A stretch of 64,000 nt of DNA, from the NCBI GenBank assembly GCA_964584305.1, contig CAZOZL010000004.1:1-64000 (forward strand). Direction: 5' to 3'. Of the stretch, positions 7,878-16,202 are shown piece after piece. The notes below the pieces were generated by a model. The model searched no databases, was not told the DNA's origin, and saw only the letters and a list, made by a program, of their open reading frames with translations. Origin of the DNA: SB11 sp964584305. GTDB taxonomy: Bacteria > Bacteroidota > Bacteroidia > UBA8524. The stretch's first letter is position 1. Each line of letters starts with the position of its first letter. The position numbers and the translations under genes were made by a program.

Positions 7878-8428
7878 TAGGTAGTAGGGGTAAAAATATT
7901 ATCAATTAATATTTTGGGTACGTAGGTACACCTGCCTTGCTTTTGCTTGGGTATGTTATTGCGTTTTACAAGTGAGTGTAAAGCCTTTTCAGAAACGCCA
8001 AACTTTGTTTGTATCTCACCAATATTGTAGCAGTCAGTTATTCGGTAATTGGTAGATAGGGGCTTAGATTGTGGTAACTCAAAAAGTTTGTCAATATCCA
8101 CCCGTCTAATAAGGGTTTTTCTTTGGGCAAGGTTTACACCTTTAATAGTACCTTGATTTATTAGTCGGTAAACGGTACGGTTAGAAAAATTTAACAAGGT
8201 GGCAGCATCTTGCACGGTTAAAAACTCTTTTGCCTTTATATCTGTAATGGATTTTTCTTTTATGGCTTTGGTTTGGGCTTGGCTATTTTTAATCTTCTCA
8301 GCCCTTTTGCGGGCTTTATAGCCCCGCTTAGCACATACATCACTACAATACATAGTAACAGTGGTACGGGCGGTAAATTCCTTATCACAGAATTGGCAAA
8401 TGCGTTGTACTTGTATATTAGATGCCAT
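7877..8428 (-). CDS. Zinc-ribbon plus excisionase-like HTH protein
   Basis: A 183-residue protein combining an N-terminal Cys4 ribbon (CQFCDKEF ... CSDVCAKRG, residues 12-35) with an HTH_17 domain (FLTVQDAATLLNFSNRTVYR, wing QRKTLIRRVDIDKLF) and a second helix-turn-helix-like segment near the C-terminus (IGEIQTKFGVSEKALHSLVK). It is translationally coupled to the integrase by a TAATG overlap, which suggests a role as directionality factor or integrase regulator. The promoter should lie in 8429-8660. Confidence 0.8.
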   Translation of the reverse strand: MASNIQVQRICQFCDKEFTARTTVTMYCSDVCAKRGYKARKRAEKIKNSQAQTKAIKEKSITDIKAKEFLTVQDAATLLNFSNRTVYRLINQGTIKGVNLAQRKTLIRRVDIDKLFELPQSKPLSTNYRITDCYNIGEIQTKFGVSEKALHSLVKRNNIPKQKQGRCTYVPKILIDNIFTPTT

Positions 8429-8663
8429 AGAGTGCCTTTAAGTGTACGTTTAGTATCATTAAGTGTAAATAAGCGACATAATTTCGCTAAAAAATAGGGC
8501 TAAGTATTAAATAGCCTCTTCAAGGTACAACGAAGGTACAAATATTTACTAAACAACCTAATAGCATTGCAAAACAAACAATAGTGTATAAACATAAAAA
8601 AGCTCTGTTTGCAAGGCTTTGTATAGGTATATTATAGAGTTGTTATTTGTTTGTTCTTAGTGG

Positions 8664-8681
8664 TTACTTTCCAATACAAAA
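8664..8681. other. Candidate attachment site at the 3' end of mnmE
   Basis: The last 18 bases of mnmE (codons for F-C-I-G-K-stop on the minus strand). The 3' end of this gene (also trmE/thdF) is the known integration site of Salmonella genomic island 1 and relatives. The integrase module starts about 240 bases away on the outer side. The partner direct repeat is not in this window and should lie left of position 1. Confidence 0.5.
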
Positions 8682-10040
8682 TTTGCTAAAAATATTGGCT
8701 AAAAGGTCGTCGGTGGTTACTTCGCCTACTATTTCTCCTAAGTGGTGTAGCGAGCTACGAATATCAAAGGCTAATAACTCGCCTGTTATGCCCGTATCCA
8801 ATCCGTTTAATACAGCTTCAAGGGCTTGTGCGGTTTGGTTTAGCGCAGTATAGTGGCGTAGGTTGGTAATTATAGTTTGCCCGCTTGTTTGGGTATGGTG
8901 CTGGGCAAAATTTTCTATGGCTTTTAGTAGGGTGTTTATCTGTTTTCCTTTGGCAGAGATAAATAGGGTATCGCCCAAGTGTTGGTATTGCTGTTGCAGG
9001 TGTTTTGTATCCGTATTTTCTGTTTTATTACCTACTAAAAGTAGTTTGCCTGTGTGATTTTGTATGGCTGTGAGTTCACTGCTTAGGCTTTTTGGGGTGG
9101 TGGTATTTACATCAAACAAATAAATAATAAGTGCGGCTTGTTTTATTTTTTCATGTGTTTTGCTAATGCCCATTATTTCTATTTCGTTAGTGCTATGGGT
9201 GCGTATGCCTGCGGTATCAATAAAACGAAAGATTATACCGTTTAGCTGTATGGCTTCTTCAATGGTATCGCGGGTAGTGCCTTCTATATGGCTCACAATG
9301 GCACGGTTCTCATTTAGTAGCACATTAAGCAAAGTGCTTTTGCCAGCATTAGGTCGCCCTGCAATAACCGTTGGGATACCGTTTTTTATTACATTGCCCA
9401 ATTTAAAAGATTGTGATAACTTGTTTACCACCTCCAAAATCTCATGTACTAAGGCTTTTAGTTGGTCTCTATTAGCAAATTCAACATCTTCTTCGGCAAA
9501 GTCTAATTCTAATTCTATTAGCGAGGCAAAGTTTACTAATTTTTCACGCAGGTAGCGTATGTTTTCGGAAAAACCACCCCGCATTTGGTGCATAGCAGTT
9601 TTGTGGGCAGCTTCGCTATCCGCATTTATAAGGTCGGCAACGGCTTCGGCTTGTGATAAATCTAACTTTTTATTGAGGAATGCCCGAAGGGTAAACTCAC
9701 CTGCTTGGGCTAATCGTGCGCCATTAGCCACTAAAACTTCTAATACTTTTTGTAATATAAACGATGAACCATGACAGCTAATTTCTGCTACATCCTCACC
9801 CGTGTATGATTTTGGATTTTTAAATATGCTCACCAATACTTCATCCAACACAGTAGCACCGTTTTTTATTTTGCCAAAATGTATGGTGTAACCGTCTTTT
9901 TTGGCTAAATTTTTAACGCTAAATACTTTATCTAAAACAGCAAAAGTATCTTTACCACTAAGCCGAATTATGCCTATTGCCCCAACACCATCAGGTGTGG
10001 CAAGGGCAACTATTGTATCATTGGGGTTATATCCTTTCAA
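8664..10040 (-). CDS. mnmE: tRNA uridine-5-carboxymethylaminomethyl modification GTPase MnmE
   Basis: Full-length (458 residues) GTPase that works with MnmG to modify U34 of tRNAs in the cytoplasm. The N-terminal formyl-THF-binding domain (DTIVALATPDGVGAIGIIRL) is followed by a helical domain and an inserted G domain with GRPNAGKST (G1), DTAG (G3) and NKTE (G4). The C-terminus ends in FCIGK with the conserved Cys. The gene is intact even though an element seems to be inserted at its end, which fits integrases that restore the target. Seven bases separate it from the next gene upstream. Confidence 0.97.
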   Translation of the reverse strand: MKGYNPNDTIVALATPDGVGAIGIIRLSGKDTFAVLDKVFSVKNLAKKDGYTIHFGKIKNGATVLDEVLVSIFKNPKSYTGEDVAEISCHGSSFILQKVLEVLVANGARLAQAGEFTLRAFLNKKLDLSQAEAVADLINADSEAAHKTAMHQMRGGFSENIRYLREKLVNFASLIELELDFAEEDVEFANRDQLKALVHEILEVVNKLSQSFKLGNVIKNGIPTVIAGRPNAGKSTLLNVLLNENRAIVSHIEGTTRDTIEEAIQLNGIIFRFIDTAGIRTHSTNEIEIMGISKTHEKIKQAALIIYLFDVNTTTPKSLSSELTAIQNHTGKLLLVGNKTENTDTKHLQQQYQHLGDTLFISAKGKQINTLLKAIENFAQHHTQTSGQTIITNLRHYTALNQTAQALEAVLNGLDTGITGELLAFDIRSSLHHLGEIVGEVTTDDLLANIFSKFCIGK

Positions 10041-10046
10041 TGCCGT

Positions 10047-10589
10047 TTATTCTTTCCGCAAAACTATGGGATAGAGTTGATATTCATTGGTAGAAATGGA
10101 GTATTCTGTTTTTACAAACCAGCCATATATCAAATTTGATAGTAAAATAAAGGGAATGGGGGTACTTAAAAAAGTAAGCTGTGTTCCCATCCTATACACG
10201 CCTGCTCCTGAATTTACTATATAGGCAGTTTCAAGTATTGCCGCCGATAGTCCTATGTTTATTCCATAAGTGAGGGCATATTCATTTTTTAGTAGAAAAT
10301 GTTTCTTTTTGTTAATACGTACCGATTCAATATTACTAAAAGGAACGGAATACGTTGAAAACTCTAAAGTACTGTCCGTTATACGAAAAATATAGTCTGT
10401 CATATAACCTATATCGACATTTATTTTGTAGGTTATTTGCTGCCCCTCTATAAAAGTGTACCGCTGTTTTTTGCCGTTTTTCTTCATTATCATATAGTTT
10501 ACAGGTTGTGCAGAAGCCACACTAACCAATAGTACTATACATGCTAATAGTAAAGATTTTATAACAGAATTAAATTTCAGCGTTTTCAT
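10047..10589 (-). CDS. Secreted or membrane protein of unknown function
   Basis: A 180-residue protein with a signal peptide (LLLACIVLLVSVASAQ, cleavage after about residue 27). The mature part begins with a small beta-rich domain (MIMKKNGKKQRYTFIEGQQI, FSNIESVRINKK), a pattern seen in many Bacteroidota proteins with a lipocalin-like or PH-like fold. Two hydrophobic stretches follow (YGINIGLSAAILETAYIV and FLSTPIPFILLSNLIYGWFV), likely membrane segments. Its start overlaps the preceding gene by 20 bases. No function is recognised. Confidence 0.65.
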   Translation of the reverse strand: MKTLKFNSVIKSLLLACIVLLVSVASAQPVNYMIMKKNGKKQRYTFIEGQQITYKINVDIGYMTDYIFRITDSTLEFSTYSVPFSNIESVRINKKKHFLLKNEYALTYGINIGLSAAILETAYIVNSGAGVYRMGTQLTFLSTPIPFILLSNLIYGWFVKTEYSISTNEYQLYPIVLRKE

Positions 10590-11022
10590 TTTTGTTAATG
10601 ATGTCCCAGCTTTTATCCGCCAGTAACTTCATACTTGCAATATAGGCATCGTAGGGCATATTTGCGCCCCATTCGTCAGGAGAAATCATAGTTATAGCAT
10701 TTTTTCCATTTTTGCGGTACAGGTGATATACCTGCCCTATATCAGGAGTAAAGCGCATATCAGCTTCATATATCTTTTTCGATATTTCTACACGTTCTTC
10801 AATAGCACGCACTTGTTTCATTATCAGTTCTGCCTGTTTTCGCAAAATACTTATTTGCTGCTGGGCTTGATGTTGCATAGCCTCATGGGCATTTCCCTTT
10901 ATCAAGCGTTTATCTTCGGGCTTAATTTCGGGTGAGCTAATGCTTAACGGATAAGGCGCAAACGATGCCTCGCCATCGTAAATGGGTTTGTCTTTATTTT
11001 CTTTTATTTCTTTATCATTCAA
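10570..11022 (-). CDS. Cytoplasmic protein, DUF2452-like
   Basis: A 150-residue soluble protein without signal peptide. The centre is a coiled-coil-like helix (AMQHQAQQQISILRKQAELI to VEISKKIYEA), and the C-terminus has YHLYRKNGKNAITMISPDEW, which I recall from the Bacteroidota DUF2452 family. It is the first gene of a minus-strand run with 10047-10589 and mnmE. The function is unknown. Confidence 0.65.
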   Translation of the reverse strand: MNDKEIKENKDKPIYDGEASFAPYPLSISSPEIKPEDKRLIKGNAHEAMQHQAQQQISILRKQAELIMKQVRAIEERVEISKKIYEADMRFTPDIGQVYHLYRKNGKNAITMISPDEWGANMPYDAYIASMKLLADKSWDIINKNENAEI

Positions 11023-11100
11023 AACAGCACAAAAATAAACAAGTGAAGTTAAGAGTTAGTTTAAATTTAATGTGAATGCGGTATAAAAAGAGACTAAAAT

Positions 11101-11183
11101 TTATCCGTAGTGCATTATAATATGATTTTGAATCCTATATAAATAAGTGAATATCAGTATTTTTATTGCTTTTAGCTTATAGT
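11101..11183 (-). repeat. Dispersed intergenic repeat, reversed partial copy
   Basis: Reverse complement of segments found at 36080-36143 and 61820-61860: ATCCGTAGTGCATTATAATA, GAATATCAGTAT and CTTTTAGCTTATAG. It fills part of the 344-base gap before the nuclease gene; no gene is seen in the rest of that gap. Confidence 0.6.
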
Positions 11184-11366
11184 GCAGTGGGTAATGCGTG
11201 GATGGAGGATTAGCAGAAAAAATCTATCTGCACCTTTCAGTTTTCGTATATTATATCTGTAAGCAAACTTGTTACAATACCTATGCAGGTGTTTTTTATT
11301 AATCCCTAAAAATTATTTAGAACGAGAGCGGTTATTTTAGTTTTTTGGGACAAAAATTAATTATCA

Positions 11367-12590
11367 ATGGATTCAGTTGCAAAACACTTGTTAGATAATG
11401 TAGCCTCTATTATAAAAAGTTACGAAAAGGTAGCGGCTATTACGGGAGAGAATTTTAATATTTTTTCTGTGCTTAAAATGGATACGAGTGAGGTTAAACT
11501 TCATTCAGCACTATTAGGCGAGTTGCTTAATCCACAAGGCAGTCATGGGCAAAAGGATGTTTTCTTAAAACTCTTTTTAAAGGAGATAGACATAACCGAT
11601 TTTGATACTAAAGATGCTACTGTTGAGGTGGAAAAGCATATTGGAGCGGTAACTGATGATACTGGAGGGAGGATTGATTTAGTTATAAGTTCATCCCACA
11701 GTAACAGTATTATAATAGAAAATAAAATTTATGCTGCTGATGGCTATAATCAATTGCTTAGGTATTATAATGGTGATAAAAAGGCACACCTTTTCTATTT
11801 AACGCTTGATGGGAGTGAGCCATCAAAAGAGAGTTTGGGTAGTTTAAAAATAGAACAGGTTAAATTGATTTCTTACCGTACTCATATAATTAATTGGCTT
11901 GAAGAGTGCAAAAAACAAGCGGTAGAATTTCCTTTACTTCGGGAAACTATCACACAATACATATACTTATTAAAACGACTTACTAACCAATCAATAAATA
12001 ACAAAATGAACGAAGACATAATTAGTAAAATTTTTAACACCGAAGAAACGTTCAAATCTGCAGAGGAAATAGCTAAGAGTGTAGAGCATATAGATGAATT
12101 AATATATTCTGAATGTAAAAGAAGTTTGAAATCAGTTTGGAATGAAAAATATGAGGTGGAGCGGGATAAAAAATATGATGTGAAGTGGGGAGTAATGTTT
12201 TTTGAGTATGAAAGATTTACTTTTTTTATAAGACCAAGTTATGAAAAGTATAGGTTTCACTTTCAGATTTTTCCTTTAAATCCTCAAACTAATGAACTTG
12301 GAGTTGCAAACGATTCTGAAATACCTTCTGAATTTAGAGAAATTGCAAGAAATCTTTTTGATGATACATTTTCAAATGTTAACTACACTTTATGGGGCTT
12401 TTCAAGATTTGACCTTGATAAACTTCCATTCATAGAATACAAGAAACTCTATGAAGATAGAAGCGAATGGGTAGATAAAGTAATTGAAGAAGGAGAAGCC
12501 TTTATGAAAGATTTTATAAATGAGATTAAAACTAAAACAAATCACAGCATTAAAATCAGCCCAAAACTTATAGAAAAACTCAATCTCTAA
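11367..12590 (+). CDS. PD-(D/E)XK nuclease superfamily protein
   Basis: A 407-residue protein with an N-terminal nuclease-fold domain of the PDDEXK_4 type. The signature is HSALLGELLNPQGSHGQKDV near residue 45, then the acidic strand GGRIDLVISS and the IIIENKI motif, which supply the D...E-x-K catalytic residues (about Asp103 and Glu118-Lys120). The C-terminal half (VWNEKYEVER, WGVMFFEYERFTFFIRPSYE) resembles a ligand- or partner-binding domain. It stands alone between repeat remnants and crcB. Proteins of this kind are often in defence loci, but no partner is visible. Confidence 0.8.
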   Translation: MDSVAKHLLDNVASIIKSYEKVAAITGENFNIFSVLKMDTSEVKLHSALLGELLNPQGSHGQKDVFLKLFLKEIDITDFDTKDATVEVEKHIGAVTDDTGGRIDLVISSSHSNSIIIENKIYAADGYNQLLRYYNGDKKAHLFYLTLDGSEPSKESLGSLKIEQVKLISYRTHIINWLEECKKQAVEFPLLRETITQYIYLLKRLTNQSINNKMNEDIISKIFNTEETFKSAEEIAKSVEHIDELIYSECKRSLKSVWNEKYEVERDKKYDVKWGVMFFEYERFTFFIRPSYEKYRFHFQIFPLNPQTNELGVANDSEIPSEFREIARNLFDDTFSNVNYTLWGFSRFDLDKLPFIEYKKLYEDRSEWVDKVIEEGEAFMKDFINEIKTKTNHSIKISPKLIEKLNL

Positions 12591-12613
12591 TTTCAAATTA
12601 GTACTATTGCACC

Positions 12614-12982
12614 ATGCCCATTATACTACAAGTAATTATTGGGGGTGCATTGGGTGCGCTTTCACGGTATGGCGTTAGCTTGTTATTGCCTGTGGGCAAT
12701 GGTTTGCGTTTCCCATGGAATACTTTTACCGCTAACCTTATAGGTTGTTTGGTTATAGGGGTAGTTATGGGGTTTGTGTTAAACAACTCACTAAGCAAAC
12801 AATACTTACCATTAATACTTATTGGTTTTTTGGGTGGTTTCACCACATTTTCCAGCTTTGGGTGGGAAACTATACAGCTTTTTCAAAATAAGCATACTAT
12901 GCTTGCCGTTTACTATGTATTGGGTACAAATATTGTAGGTTTACTTTTAGTACTGGTAGGGTATAAACTTTCGCAACTATGA
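12614..12982 (+). CDS. crcB: Fluoride-specific ion channel CrcB/Fluc
   Basis: A 122-residue, four-helix inner-membrane fluoride exporter that works as an antiparallel dimer. Diagnostic motifs are GGALGALSRYG at the N-terminus, NLIGCLVIG in helix 2 and GFLGGFTTFSSFGWET in the broken helix 3. The 23-base gap to the upstream stop leaves no room for a fluoride riboswitch. The stop overlaps the start of the next gene by four bases (ATGA), so the two are cotranscribed. Confidence 0.95.
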   Translation: MPIILQVIIGGALGALSRYGVSLLLPVGNGLRFPWNTFTANLIGCLVIGVVMGFVLNNSLSKQYLPLILIGFLGGFTTFSSFGWETIQLFQNKHTMLAVYYVLGTNIVGLLLVLVGYKLSQL

Positions 12983-14238
12983 GATTTATTGTAACAGCTA
13001 TTCTATTATTTTCAACTGTTTTCTCGGTTTGGGGTACACATATACTTGTGCCTATGGATAAATCACAAAAAGACCACCTAAAAGCCTACGGACTTACCTA
13101 TTGGGTGTTGAAACATGATATAGAAGCAAGTTGGCTGCTTAATTATCGTGATGGCACATTTGCCTTTCCTTACCAAGAAAAATTTGAAAAAGAATGCCGT
13201 ATCAGAGGGGTAAGTTATGAAATAATTACCAATGCAAAATATAATGGGATTTTAAAGGAAATAAAAAACCCCGAAGCCAATATGGATGTGGTACAATTGC
13301 TAAAACCACCCAAAATGGCAGTATACTCACCCAAAACAAAACAACCTTGGGATGATGCTGTAACCATGGTACTTACCTATGCCGAAATACCCTACGATGT
13401 TATTTTTGACGATGAGGTTATTGAGGGAAAGTTAGCAACTTACGATTGGCTGCACCTGCACCACGAAGATTTTACAGGGCAGTTTGGTAAGTTTTTCGCC
13501 AGTTTTCGCTATGCCCCTTGGTATCAACAACAGGTAAAAGAAGCTGAAGCTACGGCTACCAAACATGGATACGCTACTGTGAGTGAACTAAAATTGGCAG
13601 TAGCAAAAAAAATACGTGATTTTACATTGGGTGGCGGTTTTTTGTTTGCCATGTGTAGTGCTGCCGATACTTATGATATTGCCCTTGCTGCTGATGGGGT
13701 GGATATATGCGAAAGTATGTTTGATGGAGACCCCGCCGATAGAAATGCCAACCAAAAACTAAACTACGATAATACATTTGCCTTTACCGATTTTCAGCTA
13801 AAAATGAACCCCTACGAGTATGAACACTCAACCATAGATGTGAACCCACGTGCAAGAAATGTAGGCGAAGAAGACGACTTATTTTTATTGTTTGAGTTTT
13901 CGGCAAAAAGCGACCAAATACCTACTATGTTATGCCAAAACCATACAAAAATTATTAAAGGTTTTATGGGGCAGGCAACAGCATTTAATAAGCGGTATAT
14001 TAAGACTAATGTTACTATAATGGGCGAGAATAAATCGCTGAATGAAGCACGATATATACACGGTGAAGCGGGCAAAGGTACATGGACTTTCTACGGCGGA
14101 CACGACCCCGAAGATTACCAGCATATTGTGGGTGAACCTCCTACCGATTTGGCTTTACATCCCAACTCACCCGGTTATCGTTTAATATTGAATAATGTAC
14201 TATTTCCTTCTGCTAAAAAGAAAAAACAAAAAACCTGA
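12979..14238 (+). CDS. Exported protein of unknown function (often labelled asparagine synthetase B)
   Basis: A 419-residue protein with an N-terminal signal peptide (RFIVTAILLFSTVFSVWG) and a mature periplasmic domain that starts HILVPMDKSQKDHLKAYGLTYWVL. The middle (DDAVTMVLTYAEIPYDVIFD, FLFAMCSAADTYDI) looks like a glutamine-amidotransferase-like or flavodoxin-like fold, with a Cys in AMCSA. Homologues in Bacteroidota are often annotated as asparagine synthetase B, but I see neither the N-terminal Cys of a class II amidotransferase nor an ATP-pyrophosphatase motif, so I do not adopt that name. It is coupled to crcB by overlap. Confidence 0.7.
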   Translation: MRFIVTAILLFSTVFSVWGTHILVPMDKSQKDHLKAYGLTYWVLKHDIEASWLLNYRDGTFAFPYQEKFEKECRIRGVSYEIITNAKYNGILKEIKNPEANMDVVQLLKPPKMAVYSPKTKQPWDDAVTMVLTYAEIPYDVIFDDEVIEGKLATYDWLHLHHEDFTGQFGKFFASFRYAPWYQQQVKEAEATATKHGYATVSELKLAVAKKIRDFTLGGGFLFAMCSAADTYDIALAADGVDICESMFDGDPADRNANQKLNYDNTFAFTDFQLKMNPYEYEHSTIDVNPRARNVGEEDDLFLLFEFSAKSDQIPTMLCQNHTKIIKGFMGQATAFNKRYIKTNVTIMGENKSLNEARYIHGEAGKGTWTFYGGHDPEDYQHIVGEPPTDLALHPNSPGYRLILNNVLFPSAKKKKQKT

Positions 14239-14294
14239 TGCTTAAAAGGTTAAGTGTAACTCGTAAGTGGTATTATAATATATTGCGACGGTCT

Positions 14295-15308
14295 TTAAGT
14301 TTTAGCTCTTTTTTTACTCATAAAAAGCCAAGCAACAGCAATAATCCCCAAAATAACACTATATAATAACTGCACCCCGTGGTTAAGTGTAGCATAGGCA
14401 AGGGCATTTACTCCCGTTAGCTGATATAAAACCAAAAGTTCGCCTACCAAAAAATGGTAAGCCCCCATACCGCCCCCTTGTATAGGTAGCGACTTTGCTA
14501 TTGCACCCACTGCCATTACTGTAAATGCAGCCGCTATTGTTAAATTTTCAGTAGCTTCAAAAGCAAAAAACCATAAATAACTGGTAAAAAAATAACTACA
14601 CCATATAAGCAAGGTATAAACTATAAAAGAGGCTCTTTTTTTAAGTTTAAAAATACTTGTGATACCTTCAATAATTCCTCTCACAAAAAGAACTATGATA
14701 TTGGTAGGTTTACTTTTATGTAGCCATTTTAATGCAATAAGTAATATAACTACGCCTGCAACACCAAATACTACCAAGCCAATAAAAATAGCAATGGCAT
14801 TGCCGCCTGTTTTATAATTAATAGGAGTATAGATATTGGTATTAAAAAAATCGCCTAAAAAATCAGCTTGAAGCATAAAAGCTAAAAATACTACTAATAC
14901 AAGGCATAGTAGGTCAATACTACGTTCAATAAAAACAGTTCCAAAACTTTTGGCAAAAGGTATTTGAGTATTTTTTTGTAGCGATGCGCAACGTGCAAGT
15001 TCGCCCATGCGAGGCGTGCCTATGTTTACAAAGTAGCCATACATTAGCGGAAAAAAAGTGTGCGATAGTTTTGGCGTAAAACCACTTGCTTCCAGCAGCA
15101 ATTTCCAGCGGGCTGCACGGGCAATACTACCTAATAGGCTAGAGAAAAACACGGGCACAATCCAAAAATAAGAAGCAGTTTTCAGTTGTTTCACCACATT
15201 TTTAAGGCTTATATCATCCCCCTTAAAAGCGTAGTATAATGATACTATTGCCAATACAGCAAAAGCAATATTTATCCATCGTTTTTTATTTTTTAATAAA
15301 TTAAGCAA
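14295..15308 (-). CDS. LPG synthase TM-domain/flippase-like membrane protein (UPF0104)
   Basis: A 337-residue integral membrane protein with about eight helices, like the LPG_synthase_TM/UPF0104 family. Typical segments are FSSLLGSIARAARWKLLLEA, YFVNIGTPRMGELARCASL and SLPIQGGGMGAYHFLVGELL. Such stand-alone domains are thought to move or modify lipids. The reading frame opens with TTG at 15308 and no ATG is near, so a non-ATG start is probable. It diverges from the esterase gene. Confidence 0.8.
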   Translation of the reverse strand: MLNLLKNKKRWINIAFAVLAIVSLYYAFKGDDISLKNVVKQLKTASYFWIVPVFFSSLLGSIARAARWKLLLEASGFTPKLSHTFFPLMYGYFVNIGTPRMGELARCASLQKNTQIPFAKSFGTVFIERSIDLLCLVLVVFLAFMLQADFLGDFFNTNIYTPINYKTGGNAIAIFIGLVVFGVAGVVILLIALKWLHKSKPTNIIVLFVRGIIEGITSIFKLKKRASFIVYTLLIWCSYFFTSYLWFFAFEATENLTIAAAFTVMAVGAIAKSLPIQGGGMGAYHFLVGELLVLYQLTGVNALAYATLNHGVQLLYSVILGIIAVAWLFMSKKRAKT

Positions 15309-15381
15309 AAGTGGTATCCATGCAGTAGTGGTTGATTTTGAAACCGCTATTTTTGCACAAAAATATCATATAAAATTTGGG

Positions 15382-16146
15382 ATGGATTTATTTTATAAAA
15401 AATACGAAGGCGAAGGGAAGCCTTTATTTATATTTCATGGGCTTTTTGGTATGTTAGATAATTGGCATAATGTAGCCAAAAAACTGGCTCAACATTATAC
15501 TGTTTACTCTGTTGATTTGCGAAATCACGGGCAATCGCCCCATAGCTACAAAATGAACTATGAGCTGATGGCAGACGATATAGCACAGCTATTATTAAAA
15601 CTAAAATTAGAGAAAGCCTATATAGTAGGGCATTCTATGGGTGGAAAAGCAGTAATGGCATTTGCTTTAAAATACCCTAATATGGTAGATAAGTTGGTGG
15701 TTGCTGATATAGGAATAAAGGGCTATGAACGAGGGCATGATGATATTTTTGATGCCATAATCCCGTTAAAGTTAAACGAATTTGAAACCAGAAGCGCAAT
15801 AGACAAGCACCTACAACCTATGTTGCCTAATTATGGTGTCCGCCAGTTTATCCTAAAAAATTTAGGAAGAAATGTAGCGGGCGGTTTCACTTGGAAAATG
15901 AATTTAGAAGCTATTTATAAAAACTATGAAGCTATAACGGCAGGTATAAAAAGTGATACCACCTTTAATGGAGAAACACTTTTTATACGAGGTGGAAAAT
16001 CGGGGTATATTAAAAATGAAGATTGGGCAGCAATAGAGAAACTATTTACTACTGCCAAACTTGAAACTATTGAGGGGGCGGGGCATTGGGTACACGCAGA
16101 AAAACCCAAAGAGGTAGTGAAATTGGTGGTCAATTTTTTTAATTAG
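15382..16146 (+). CDS. Alpha/beta hydrolase, YbfF-like esterase
   Basis: Serine hydrolase of about 254 residues from the ATG at 15382 (MDLFYKKYEGEG). The frame stays open to a GTG at 15328, but that start would lie only 19 bases from the divergent gene and leaves no promoter space. The oxyanion region is FIFHGLFGMLDNW, the nucleophile elbow is VGHSMGG (Ser about 90), and the catalytic His lies in EGAGHWVHAEKP near the C-terminus. This layout matches short acyl esterases of the YbfF type. A TATTTTTG box at 15348-15355 could be its -7 element. Confidence 0.88.
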   Translation: MDLFYKKYEGEGKPLFIFHGLFGMLDNWHNVAKKLAQHYTVYSVDLRNHGQSPHSYKMNYELMADDIAQLLLKLKLEKAYIVGHSMGGKAVMAFALKYPNMVDKLVVADIGIKGYERGHDDIFDAIIPLKLNEFETRSAIDKHLQPMLPNYGVRQFILKNLGRNVAGGFTWKMNLEAIYKNYEAITAGIKSDTTFNGETLFIRGGKSGYIKNEDWAAIEKLFTTAKLETIEGAGHWVHAEKPKEVVKLVVNFFN

Positions 16147-16202
16147 CCTGCACTCGGCTGTTGTTTATAGTAAATATAAATACGTAACCCCTTGTAATAC
16201 AA

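Noticed and set aside
12591..12613. Possible fluoride riboswitch before crcB
   Set aside because: Only 23 bases separate the genes, too short for the aptamer, and no aptamer motifs are seen.
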